Below, piece by piece: positions 25,637 through 33,197 of a DNA stretch of 64,000 bases. Position 1 is the first letter of the stretch. Each line of letters starts with the position of its first letter. The stretch lies in the NCBI GenBank assembly GCA_021773355.1, contig JAJFKE010000002.1, positions 62,001-126,000 of the forward strand. Reading direction: 5' to 3'. The notes beneath the pieces were generated by a model, which did no database searches, had not been told where the DNA came from, and saw only the letters and a program-made list of their open reading frames with translations. Origin of the DNA: Gammaproteobacteria bacterium (GTDB taxonomy: Bacteria; Pseudomonadota; Gammaproteobacteria; Pseudomonadales; Pseudohongiellaceae). The position numbers and the translations under genes were made by a program.

Positions 25637-26173
25637 TTATCGAGTTGCTATGCCCTGTGCAATCATACGACGATGATGCCTAAAGATAATTTTCTCTAGC
25701 CAGTCTTGCACTACTTGATTCAAACCAACAAAGCGCATAACGGTCTTGCCATTCTCACCATTGTTGGCTACTTCAGCAAAAAATTTTAGAGCCCTGGGGA
25801 TGGACGCGGTGATATACAGGTCGATCTCGACCTTTTGGCCAGGCTTGAAGTCTTCACTCGTGGTGGTGAATTCCAACCCAGTCGAATTCAGTAAGAGTTT
25901 TACAGCCGGTGGTAATCCGTTCTGACTAACTAGTAGCTCGGCAACCATATCCATTAGTAAATTTATTTTTAAATCTTGCCGCCTGAGCTCGATTGCTACC
26001 TCATCCTGTCCTTCTAACTCCACAGCTTCCTGTGGAATAAGGCTGGTCCTTAGCAAGCTTTCATTTCTTTCGTTGATAAACATTAACTGTTCATCTTCAG
26101 GAAAATTGTCCACTACCTGAAACGAAACAGGCATAAAACTCTCGAATGACAAACCTTCACCGCTATTATTCAT
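25637..26173 (-). CDS. Atypical PilZ-like protein of the fliD-fliS-fliT cluster
   Basis: The 178-residue protein has an N-terminal segment, a helix with ELRRQDLKINLLMDMVAELL (about 64-82) and a C-terminal beta-rich region followed by EKIIFRHHRRMIAQGIATR. This resembles the PilZ-domain proteins often found after fliS/fliT in gammaproteobacteria. The canonical RxxxR and DxSxxG c-di-GMP residues are not evident: LLLNSTGLEF stands where the DxSxxG loop would be. It may therefore act without binding c-di-GMP. It is the last flagellar gene before the IS30 insertion. Confidence 0.65.
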   Translation of the reverse strand: MNNSGEGLSFESFMPVSFQVVDNFPEDEQLMFINERNESLLRTSLIPQEAVELEGQDEVAIELRRQDLKINLLMDMVAELLVSQNGLPPAVKLLLNSTGLEFTTTSEDFKPGQKVEIDLYITASIPRALKFFAEVANNGENGKTVMRFVGLNQVVQDWLEKIIFRHHRRMIAQGIATR

Positions 26174-26273
26174 TTGCTATTACCGAATCTATCTTTATCA
26201 ATACTTGCATAGACTTAATCAGAGGGTCCCTAGAGCTATTCTCTTCACTTACGCTATTTAGGATGTTTTCCAT
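26166..26273 (-). CDS. Possible small protein between fliT and the PilZ-like gene
   Basis: A 35-codon frame starts MENILNSVSEENSSRDPLI and its stop overlaps the start of the PilZ-like gene by 8 bases, an arrangement that suggests translational coupling. The frame also stays open upstream of the ATG for about a dozen codons, without a clear start or ribosome site. It could be a small gene, the remains of a longer one, or chance. Confidence 0.35.
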   Translation of the reverse strand: MENILNSVSEENSSRDPLIKSMQVLIKIDSVIANE

Positions 26274-26302
26274 CAGATCGCTGCAAGTCTGGTAATTTAC
26301 AA

Positions 26303-26689
26303 TTATGATAACTCAAAGCCTTCTCTATAGTCAGTGTAGTTGTCCACAGCGCTCTTCCCATTCAGCAATGTCCGCTGCGTACTGATTACCTCATCCTTGG
26401 CTTGCTTCACCAATTCTGCTATTTGCTTGTTCAGATGAATAAGTGTAGCAAGCGCCTCAGCGATCAAAGGAGTCTCTTTCATATCGTTGTGATCAGAGAA
26501 ACAAGTGGCGATTTCTTCTTTGCGAAAATTTTCCAGCGCTTCCACGGTTTCCCATTCTCCTTTTTGCGCACAAACAAGAATCTCTTCCGTACAACGCAGG
26601 AGTTTAGCAAGCTGAAACCGTTTCCATCTAAGATGACTTTCTCTTTCACCCGCGGCATCGAGAGGCTCTTTAGAAACCAGCTGTAACAC
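26303..26689 (-). CDS. fliT: FliT-like flagellar chaperone
   Basis: FliT-type proteins chaperone the cap protein FliD. From the GTG at 26689 the protein is 128 residues and almost entirely helical, with KLLRCTEEILVCAQKGEWETVEALE (a FliT-like repeat of the first two helices) and a C-terminal helix pair. The GTG start is chosen because AGAGG lies 6 bases upstream and the codon overlaps the fliS stop (TAGTG). A longer frame to 26725 would overlap fliS more. Sequence conservation is low and the call rests largely on position. Confidence 0.7.
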   Translation of the reverse strand: MLQLVSKEPLDAAGERESHLRWKRFQLAKLLRCTEEILVCAQKGEWETVEALENFRKEEIATCFSDHNDMKETPLIAEALATLIHLNKQIAELVKQAKDEVISTQRTLLNGKSAVDNYTDYREGFELS

Positions 26690-27084
26690 TATACACCTCT
26701 TAGGTCGTTGGGAATTGCATCCCACCCCGACTTTATTTGGTTAATCAGGGAGTTCACTTCCGTTAGAATCTTGACATCTGAATTTAGATTGGCATCAACC
26801 AATCTTCTTTCAATATAGTCATATATGGCTCTCAAATTTCCCGCCAGTTCACCACCTCTTTCATGGTCCAAACTTGCTCTCAAGCCATCAATAATTCGTA
26901 TTCCAGCACTCAGAGCCGAGCCTTGTGCAGACAGGTCTCCCCTTTGCATAGCACCGGATGCATTGGCTAATTTTTGAAGAACACCATCTAGCAACATTGC
27001 AACCAGGCTATGTGGGTTCGAGGCGGACACTTTACTTTGAACATCCACAGTTCGGTATTGATCTAACGCAGAGTAATCGTACAT
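26689..27084 (-). CDS. fliS: Flagellin export chaperone FliS
   Basis: FliS binds the C-terminus of flagellin and prevents its polymerisation in the cytoplasm. The 131 residues show the family pattern: ALDQYRTVDVQSKVSASNPHSLVAMLLDGVLQKL, split as an N-terminal cap and helix, then GGELAGNLRAIYDYIERRLVDANL. Length is normal. It lies 51 bases after fliD. Confidence 0.95.
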   Translation of the reverse strand: MYDYSALDQYRTVDVQSKVSASNPHSLVAMLLDGVLQKLANASGAMQRGDLSAQGSALSAGIRIIDGLRASLDHERGGELAGNLRAIYDYIERRLVDANLNSDVKILTEVNSLINQIKSGWDAIPNDLRGV

Positions 27085-27135
27085 AACTAATTCCTAAAAG
27101 TAGAAAACAAAATGATCATAATCGGTCTAATGCAA

Positions 27136-29178
27136 TTACTGACCTGTATACGGTTTAACCAAGTTCTTGAACTGCTCTTCCATATAAGTACTAGTGCTTT
27201 GTAGACTGGCTAGCAGGGCATCCAGGGCGTTGAATTGCCGACTGTAGCGCGCCCCAACGGCCTCCCAGCGCAGTTCCAGCTCTGCTCTGCGTTCCGCTAC
27301 TTCTGCTATTCGCGTCTCGAAAGTATCAAGCCTGTCCTCCAGTGCACCTTCACCGTCCAAGAACTGGCCTAACAGAATATCGAGTTGGCTTGCCAAACCT
27401 CGGCTAAAGTTCACATTACCTCTGCTGCCTAGAGTTGTCCCTTCGACAATTAGGCTCAGCCCTTCGGCACTAGAACCACTGGCTGCCACCAGAACATCGC
27501 CGGCTCCATCTGCAACAACTCCATCAATCATACCGGCGACATCACTGCCAGCGATACCCGAGCTGACGCTAAAACCCAAGTCCAAAGCCGTATTGGTATC
27601 CACGGCTAATACATTGACTGTGGATGAACTACCCAGCGATTTTGAACTAATGGTAAACGTGTCGTTTGCACTATCGTAACTAACATCTACAGTTCTTGCG
27701 GCATCGCGCAATGCCGTGGACCCGTTTATTTGAGTTTGAATTTCGTCCGCTAAAGCATCTCCGCTGACATAGGTTCCAGCAGTTAGAGTTATCTGGCCCG
27801 TGTCGATTCCATCTACCTCTAAAGTCAAGTTGTCGTTATCAGAATCTATAATGACCGTACCGCCGCCTCCAAAGTCTGGCAGCACAGCGGCCGAGCTATG
27901 TACACCGGCGCTAGCCAGAGTGGTTATTTCTATCGCGTAATTTCCCACCGCAGTTGCGCTGCTCGAAGCGCCAAAACTAATATCCGTATCATCTGGCACT
28001 CCGACCGCCGAGAATATCTGTGAAACCCCCGCAGGGTTTTCCGCCAGAGCCAAATCCAAGGTCACACTGTCCACAACAAGGGTCCCAGTTGTGCTAGTGG
28101 TAATGCCGATTTCCGAAAGGCTGCTGATTGTCCCGGTCAATCCTGCCACCGAATTACGTAGAATAGAATCGATCTGGCCATTTATAGAACGCAGGGTAAA
28201 GTCCCCTACCAACGCGGCTGGAATATCCTTTTCCGCGTCATAGGCGCTTAGGGCATTGACTGTATTAATAAACTGGTTATAGCCTGTAATAAAATTACTA
28301 ACACCGCTCGTAACAGCGCTTGTATTGGCCTGTATGGATAAATCTATTGTGCTGCTGCTCAACTGTTTAAGGGAAAGTGTTGCGCCGGGTATTGCCGAGT
28401 CAACTGTATTGCTAGCGCTACTAACCGCCAGCCCATTCAGCGAAAACAAGGCGTCCTTCGCTACCGCCGTCTGTTCCAGGTTAGTGGCTGCGGAATTGAA
28501 CGCGAATCGTGACAGGCCGGCGTTGTCAGTGTCGATCGCATCATCATCGTCAACACTTATTTCAAGGCTGTTGTTCTCGCCAGTGGCTGCTGAGCTCAAT
28601 AACAAGCGGAAACCCGTACCGTCGTTAATAATAGCTGCACTAACCCCCACGTCTGCATCGTTAATTGCCGACATGATTCCATCCAGGGTGTTATTACTAC
28701 TATCTATGGTAATAGTCGCGGTACTGCTTTCGGGATTCAGGGTAAAGCCATTGTAAGTATCTGTACCCGACGTGTAGTCGGTAGTTCCGTATCGAATGGT
28801 GATTGTGCCCGTCCCGAGGGCAGTGCTATCGCTATCTGGAAAGGCGCTACTTGCCAAGCTATGCGCAGTAGCAAGTTGAGTCACATCAACCGAATAATCA
28901 TTGGGAATTGCCGTGCTATCAGCTGTAATTTCCAGCTCGGCACTATTGGAACTGCTGGCACTGTTTTGACTAAAATTACTAAGAGTATTTACACTGGTAA
29001 GCGAAGACTGAAATGTGGACAGCACGCTCTTAAGAGAACCAAGGGCAGAAAATTTTGAGTTAAGCTTGGCGTTTTGACGGTCGAGTTGTAAGTCAGATCC
29101 AGCCCTTTCGGCTGCGACCAACTGGCTGACCAGACCCGATATATCAAGACCCGAGCCTAGCCCGGTTGCAGTTATCAT
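27136..29178 (-). CDS. fliD: Flagellar filament cap protein FliD
   Basis: FliD caps the growing filament and guides flagellin assembly. The conserved N-terminal region (GLGSGLDISGLVSQLVAAER) and the C-terminal coiled region (LDTFETRIAEVAERRAEL, EEQFKNLVKPYTGQ) are clear. At 680 residues it is some 200 longer than the E. coli or P. aeruginosa proteins. The extra length lies in serine/threonine-rich central domains exposed on the outside. An AGGGA ribosome site is 5 bases before the ATG. Confidence 0.94.
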   Translation of the reverse strand: MITATGLGSGLDISGLVSQLVAAERAGSDLQLDRQNAKLNSKFSALGSLKSVLSTFQSSLTSVNTLSNFSQNSASSSNSAELEITADSTAIPNDYSVDVTQLATAHSLASSAFPDSDSTALGTGTITIRYGTTDYTSGTDTYNGFTLNPESSTATITIDSSNNTLDGIMSAINDADVGVSAAIINDGTGFRLLLSSAATGENNSLEISVDDDDAIDTDNAGLSRFAFNSAATNLEQTAVAKDALFSLNGLAVSSASNTVDSAIPGATLSLKQLSSSTIDLSIQANTSAVTSGVSNFITGYNQFINTVNALSAYDAEKDIPAALVGDFTLRSINGQIDSILRNSVAGLTGTISSLSEIGITTSTTGTLVVDSVTLDLALAENPAGVSQIFSAVGVPDDTDISFGASSSATAVGNYAIEITTLASAGVHSSAAVLPDFGGGGTVIIDSDNDNLTLEVDGIDTGQITLTAGTYVSGDALADEIQTQINGSTALRDAARTVDVSYDSANDTFTISSKSLGSSSTVNVLAVDTNTALDLGFSVSSGIAGSDVAGMIDGVVADGAGDVLVAASGSSAEGLSLIVEGTTLGSRGNVNFSRGLASQLDILLGQFLDGEGALEDRLDTFETRIAEVAERRAELELRWEAVGARYSRQFNALDALLASLQSTSTYMEEQFKNLVKPYTGQ

Positions 29179-29300
29179 TACATTCCCTACCCACTAGAAG
29201 AACCGTTTCTTAGAAGTTTTAGTTAAAGAACAACTAATGCTTAAGCTGCCATATTCTGTGACGACTCAAATAAACTGTTCCATGGCTACATGTTCTATAT

Positions 29301-29316
29301 AGCAATATATATACCA
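29301..29316 (-). promoter_or_regulatory. Possible sigma-54 promoter of fliD
   Basis: On the minus strand TGGTATATATATTGCT keeps GG and GC at -24/-12 spacing and the TTGCT box, but differs from consensus in the rest of the -24 element. Transcription would begin near 29290, 112 bases before fliD. Confidence 0.4.
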
Positions 29317-29337
29317 GAATAAATTTCCATTGCCGCA

Positions 29338-29739
29338 TCAGACATCACTCTGGAATAACACCCCTTTGACTCCCTGCGTACTGCTCTTGTCTTTAAAGTC
29401 AGAAATATTTCTAGCTAATTCCAACATCTCTTCGGAGGGTATCTGGCGAATTATTTCGCCGCTATCCTCGTCCAGAACTGTGACTACCGGCCTGTCCAAC
29501 TCTTCATCTATACTAAAATTAAGCTCTCTGGTTATATTCTGCACATAGCCAGAGACATTCTTTACCGCCTGATCCAGTTCTTTCTTTCTTTGTTCCGGTG
29601 GCGCACCTTCTGGCTTGGCCACAGGCATGCTTTTTCCGAGAGCGGCAATTTCTTGCCGGCCCTGCACCGCCGTGCTGGATTCCACTTGCCTGCTGCGCGC
29701 AATGGTTGCGCTCGTATCGATCTTGTCCAGAGTTGTCAT
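29338..29739 (-). CDS. flaG: FlaG family protein
   Basis: FlaG is a small cytoplasmic protein that affects filament length. From the ATG at 29739 it has 133 residues: a variable N-terminus and the conserved C-terminal domain with YVQNITRELNFSIDEELDR, VVTVLDEDSGEIIRQIPSEEML. The start at 29739 is supported by AGAGG 8 bases upstream, in preference to an in-frame GTG 9 bases earlier. It lies between flagellin and fliD as in many polar flagellar loci. Confidence 0.93.
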   Translation of the reverse strand: MTTLDKIDTSATIARSRQVESSTAVQGRQEIAALGKSMPVAKPEGAPPEQRKKELDQAVKNVSGYVQNITRELNFSIDEELDRPVVTVLDEDSGEIIRQIPSEEMLELARNISDFKDKSSTQGVKGVLFQSDV

Positions 29740-29826
29740 AGCCCACACCTCTATTTTTTGGGAATAAATACACCCTTGATGATCTTGGCTTGAATAGCCT
29801 TGTTACAGCCCCAATTTGTAGAAACG

Positions 29827-29852
29827 GGTACAGCCCCGACCGGGGCTGTACC
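29827..29852 (-). terminator. Hairpin downstream of flagellin gene
   Basis: GGTACAGCCCC (29827-29837) and GGGGCTGTACC (29842-29852) form a perfect 11-bp stem with a 4-base loop, 29 bases after the flagellin stop. The T-run expected of an intrinsic terminator is weak. It probably still ends or stabilises the abundant flagellin mRNA. Confidence 0.7.
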
Positions 29853-29880
29853 TTGTTAGCTTAGTGTTTTCGCCTCATCC

Positions 29881-31608
29881 CTACTGGAGAAGTGACAACA
29901 CGTTCTGTGGTAATGAATTGGCCTGGGCCATCATTGCCATACCTGCCTGTTGCAAGATCTGCGACTTGGTCAGGGTAGCTGTTTCTGCCGCGAAGTCAGT
30001 GTCCTGAATTCGTGACCGAGCAGCGGATAAGCTTTCCGCAGTCGTCTGCAAGCTGGTTACCACCGACTCGAAGCGGTTCTGCACGGCACCCAGAGTTCCT
30101 CGTGCACCGTTGACCGTATCCAAAGCGGCATCAACCGCTGTTATCAGTGAATTCGCACCAGCTACAGTGGAAACATTCAAGGTATTGGCGCTAGCAGCAG
30201 TAGTAGCGGCGTTTAGTCCAGCCTTAGCCACACTTGCTCCGGCAATTACCAGGTCTGCACCGTTGGATGTAACAGAAACTGTACCGCGATAGGTTGCGCC
30301 AGTATTAGCCACACCTTCCGCTGCGGCGGAATCGGCGCCAGATTCAGCGATGATGAAGTTACTGCCGTCGGCCTTAGCAACAGTTAAGTTACCACCTGAA
30401 AACGATGCCGTGAATCCGGCGAAGCCATTGATGGCGGAAGCAAACTCTGCTCCGCTGATGGTAGCACCAGTAGTTGTAGCAGAAGAAAGATCGACTGTGG
30501 CACCGTCAAGGGTTACCGCATAAGCAGGCTTGGCTTCAACTACAGCCGGAGTTCCCCCGCTATGCGTCGCTATGAATGCACCGGCTAGACCGGCAGCGCC
30601 TGCCAAGGTTCCACCTTCGGCAACCACTATATCGGTGCCGTCTGCTTTAATGATGACCAGGTCGTTGCCTGCTACTGTGCCGGACTTGGTGTAACCGGAA
30701 TTCGCGGCAACAAACGCATCTACATCAGTCTGAAAAGCAGCTGCATCATAGTTCGCACCGGCATCCGTGTAGTTAGTGACACTGAGACCATCGATGGTCA
30801 GAGTCAGTGTTGCACCGCCACTTACCCCTGTATGGTCGGTAAAGTTACCGGAAACAGCTGAACTCGTGGCAATAGCCGCAACCGCCTCAGTACCGATAAT
30901 ATCGGTATAGGCGATGGTCTGAGTGTTGGTGGCTGAAGCCGAAACATTAATACTGGTAGCTCCAACTGCCGTGGCGATGGCTAGTGCATCGGCAGATGCA
31001 GCTCCGATATCAACACCATTAATAGTCACATCACCCGCGACCAAGTCAGTTGCTCCCACAACTGTGGAAGTTACGCTGGCTGCACCGTTGTCGACTCCCA
31101 GGCCAGCTTTAGTTGCATTGACGATACTACTCACGGCGATAGTCTCGCCTACGTTCGCACCAACCTGAAAGGTCTGAGCTGAAAAAGAGCCGTCAAGCAA
31201 TTTTACACCATTGAAATTGGTCTGCGTTGCAACACGATCGACCTCTGCCAGCAGTTGTGATACTTCTGCCTGCATCGCCACCCGATCCGATGAGCTATTC
31301 GTTGCGTTAGAAGATTGTACGGCCAGTTCACGAATTCGCTGTAGATTATTCGTTACCTCGCCGAGTGCACCCTCTGCGGTTTGCGCTAGAGAGATGCCAT
31401 CGTTAGAATTTCGAACAGCCTGATTCAGACCTTTGATTTGAGCGGTAAAGCGTGTGGAGATAGCTAGACCCGCCGCGTCGTCTTTGGCACTGTTAATTCG
31501 CATACCAGATGAAAGACGTTGCAACGAAGTAGATAACATACTCTGAGACTTGTTCAGATTTCTCTGCGCATTCAATGATGCGATATTAGTATTTATTACT
31601 TGTGCCAT
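29881..31608 (-). CDS. fliC: Flagellin FliC
   Basis: Flagellin is the filament subunit, exported through the flagellum and kept soluble by FliS. From the ATG at 31608 (GAGGA 8 bases upstream) it has 575 residues. The N-terminal D0/D1 region (MAQVINTNIASLNAQRNL; SSGMRINSAKDDAAGLAI) and C-terminal region (ARSRIQDTDFAAETATLTKS, QANSLPQNVLSLLQ) are typical. The central part (about 180-470) is rich in Ala, Thr and Gly and is the surface-exposed variable domain. Only one flagellin gene lies in the window. Confidence 0.97.
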   Translation of the reverse strand: MAQVINTNIASLNAQRNLNKSQSMLSTSLQRLSSGMRINSAKDDAAGLAISTRFTAQIKGLNQAVRNSNDGISLAQTAEGALGEVTNNLQRIRELAVQSSNATNSSSDRVAMQAEVSQLLAEVDRVATQTNFNGVKLLDGSFSAQTFQVGANVGETIAVSSIVNATKAGLGVDNGAASVTSTVVGATDLVAGDVTINGVDIGAASADALAIATAVGATSINVSASATNTQTIAYTDIIGTEAVAAIATSSAVSGNFTDHTGVSGGATLTLTIDGLSVTNYTDAGANYDAAAFQTDVDAFVAANSGYTKSGTVAGNDLVIIKADGTDIVVAEGGTLAGAAGLAGAFIATHSGGTPAVVEAKPAYAVTLDGATVDLSSATTTGATISGAEFASAINGFAGFTASFSGGNLTVAKADGSNFIIAESGADSAAAEGVANTGATYRGTVSVTSNGADLVIAGASVAKAGLNAATTAASANTLNVSTVAGANSLITAVDAALDTVNGARGTLGAVQNRFESVVTSLQTTAESLSAARSRIQDTDFAAETATLTKSQILQQAGMAMMAQANSLPQNVLSLLQ

Positions 31609-31706
31609 GATTAAATCCTCTTTCACCCCTTCAGTGGTGCTTGCACCAAGCTGCAGAGATCATTACTTATCATTAAAAGGTAGCAACCCTCGTTGCTGTC
31701 CTTGGC

Positions 31707-31734
31707 TATTACGACACAGGGGAAATTTCCTTAA
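31707..31734 (-). promoter_or_regulatory. Weak sigma-28-like promoter of fliC
   Basis: On the minus strand TTAAGG, then 13 bases, then GTCGTAATA loosely resembles the FliA consensus (TAAA, N15, GCCGATAA). Flagellin is expected to depend on FliA, but the match is poor. Confidence 0.25.
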
Positions 31735-31926
31735 TAAAAATTTTTGTATATAGTTCTCTGACACATAAAACTCTTTCAAAACAAATGCTTAATATTGGGA
31801 AAAATATAAATTCCCAAGTCGAATAACAGTTCCCTTTCCCCAATTATCAGAAAAATGCCATGATTTAACTCTGGATGAGCTATTTTGCTATGGGGGCCAA
31901 AGAGAATTCTATGCTCTGATTTTCGA

Positions 31927-31948
31927 GAGCCAGCAATAACGCTGACTC
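31927..31948 (-). terminator. Hairpin after flgL
   Basis: GAGTCAGC and GCTGGCTC form an 8-bp stem (one U:G pair) with a 6-base loop, 14 bases after the flgL stop. A short A/T tract but no T-run follows. Confidence 0.5.
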
Positions 31949-31961
31949 AATTCCAATCTAG

Positions 31962-33164
31962 CTAGATATATTGAAAGAGGGAAAGGCCGGAGGTTTTTAC
32001 GAAGGCCTGTTGGGCTGCCTGTAATGAAGTTAATTGTAGATTGAATCGCGCTATGGCTTCAGCATAGTCCAAATCTTGCGTATCAGACAGGACAGTTTCT
32101 AATTGCAGCTTGAAATCCTGATTTATCTCATCAAGAGTTTCGATATTGTTAAATCTTGCACCGATTCCGGAGCGAATGGTGGTAATACTATCCAGTCCTT
32201 GATCCAAGCCAGCTAGACCTTGCGCCATGTCATTATGAAAACGCGCCGCCCCGGCCGAATTTGCAGCGGGTCTGGCCAGCCCATCCGCGATACCTTTGAC
32301 GATGGCAAACAGATCACGGTTTTGGGACGATCCCAAACTTATTACATCGCCACTAGCTGGAACTCCTGTCAAGACAAACTGGGCACCGGCAAAACTGATA
32401 CTGCTGCCGTCTGCATAGGTGCCTGAGGAAACCGTGCTGCTGGCGGCATCGGTTACTGTATAAGTAATTGGATCCGAAGGTGCTGTCTGTGCAAAAGTCA
32501 CCGTGTAACTATCGGGAACAAAGACGCCGCTGAGACCATATGCTCCAATGACTGCGCTGCCTGTGTTGGCTGCTGCCGCCTGCACCTGAATGTTGCCATC
32601 TCCGGATGGAATCTGCTGAAAAACGGCCTCGCCAGAATCTCCAACCGCAACCTGTGATCCTTCACCAATTTGCACCATGCGCTGCCCCTGATCACCTTGA
32701 TAAGAAACAGTTCCTGCGATATTAGCGAACGGTGGCGAATCAACTTTGTATCCTCCGAAAATATATTCGCCACTGGCATCGCGAGTATTTCCCAAAGCCA
32801 GCAATTCATCCAGGCGCTGATAAATCTCCTGCGCGATACTCAACTTGTCACTATCGGAATTGCTTGAATTATTGCCCTGAATTGTCAACTCTCGAATGCG
32901 TTGCAAATTGTTGTTTACACTGGCAATCACACTCTCTTCAAAAGCGAGAGAAGATTCGGCGACCGATACGTTTCGGGAAAATTGGTTGATGACCTCAATG
33001 TTCGCACTGAGATCTAAAACTTTAACGGCCGCAGATGGATCATCGGAGGGTTTCATAATGCGAAGACCACTGGCTATCTGCAGCTCAGTTCGTTGCAGTT
33101 TAGTCTGTTGGCTCTGCATAGTCTCCACACCTTGTCTATATATCTGTAATGTAGAAACTCTCAT
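31962..33164 (-). CDS. flgL: Hook-filament junction protein FlgL (HAP3)
   Basis: FlgL joins hook and filament. The 400 residues begin MRVSTLQIYRQGVETMQSQQ and share the flagellin-like N-terminal coiled region (QTKLQRTELQIASGLRI, NLQRIRELTIQGNNSSNS) and C-terminus (YAEAIARFNLQLTSLQAAQQ, KTSGLSLFQYI). It follows flgK by 33 bases as the last gene of the flg operon. Confidence 0.95.
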   Translation of the reverse strand: MRVSTLQIYRQGVETMQSQQTKLQRTELQIASGLRIMKPSDDPSAAVKVLDLSANIEVINQFSRNVSVAESSLAFEESVIASVNNNLQRIRELTIQGNNSSNSDSDKLSIAQEIYQRLDELLALGNTRDASGEYIFGGYKVDSPPFANIAGTVSYQGDQGQRMVQIGEGSQVAVGDSGEAVFQQIPSGDGNIQVQAAAANTGSAVIGAYGLSGVFVPDSYTVTFAQTAPSDPITYTVTDAASSTVSSGTYADGSSISFAGAQFVLTGVPASGDVISLGSSQNRDLFAIVKGIADGLARPAANSAGAARFHNDMAQGLAGLDQGLDSITTIRSGIGARFNNIETLDEINQDFKLQLETVLSDTQDLDYAEAIARFNLQLTSLQAAQQAFVKTSGLSLFQYI

Positions 33165-33197
33165 AACTGAACTCCAATTCCGGTTTTACTCTGGGCA

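Larger units (their letters stand above)
31609..31961. other. Intergenic region upstream of flagellin
   Basis: This 353-base region carries the flagellin leader (GAGGAT ribosome site), a weak sigma-28-like site and, at its right, a hairpin after flgL. The A/T-rich block around 31735-31820 could help promoter activity. No convincing -24/-12 sigma-54 site was found. Confidence 0.6.

Noticed and set aside
31681-31696. AGCAACGAGGGTTGCT on the minus strand as a sigma-54 promoter for flagellin.
   Set aside because: The TTGCT half fits, but the -24 GG is absent, and that dinucleotide is nearly invariant.
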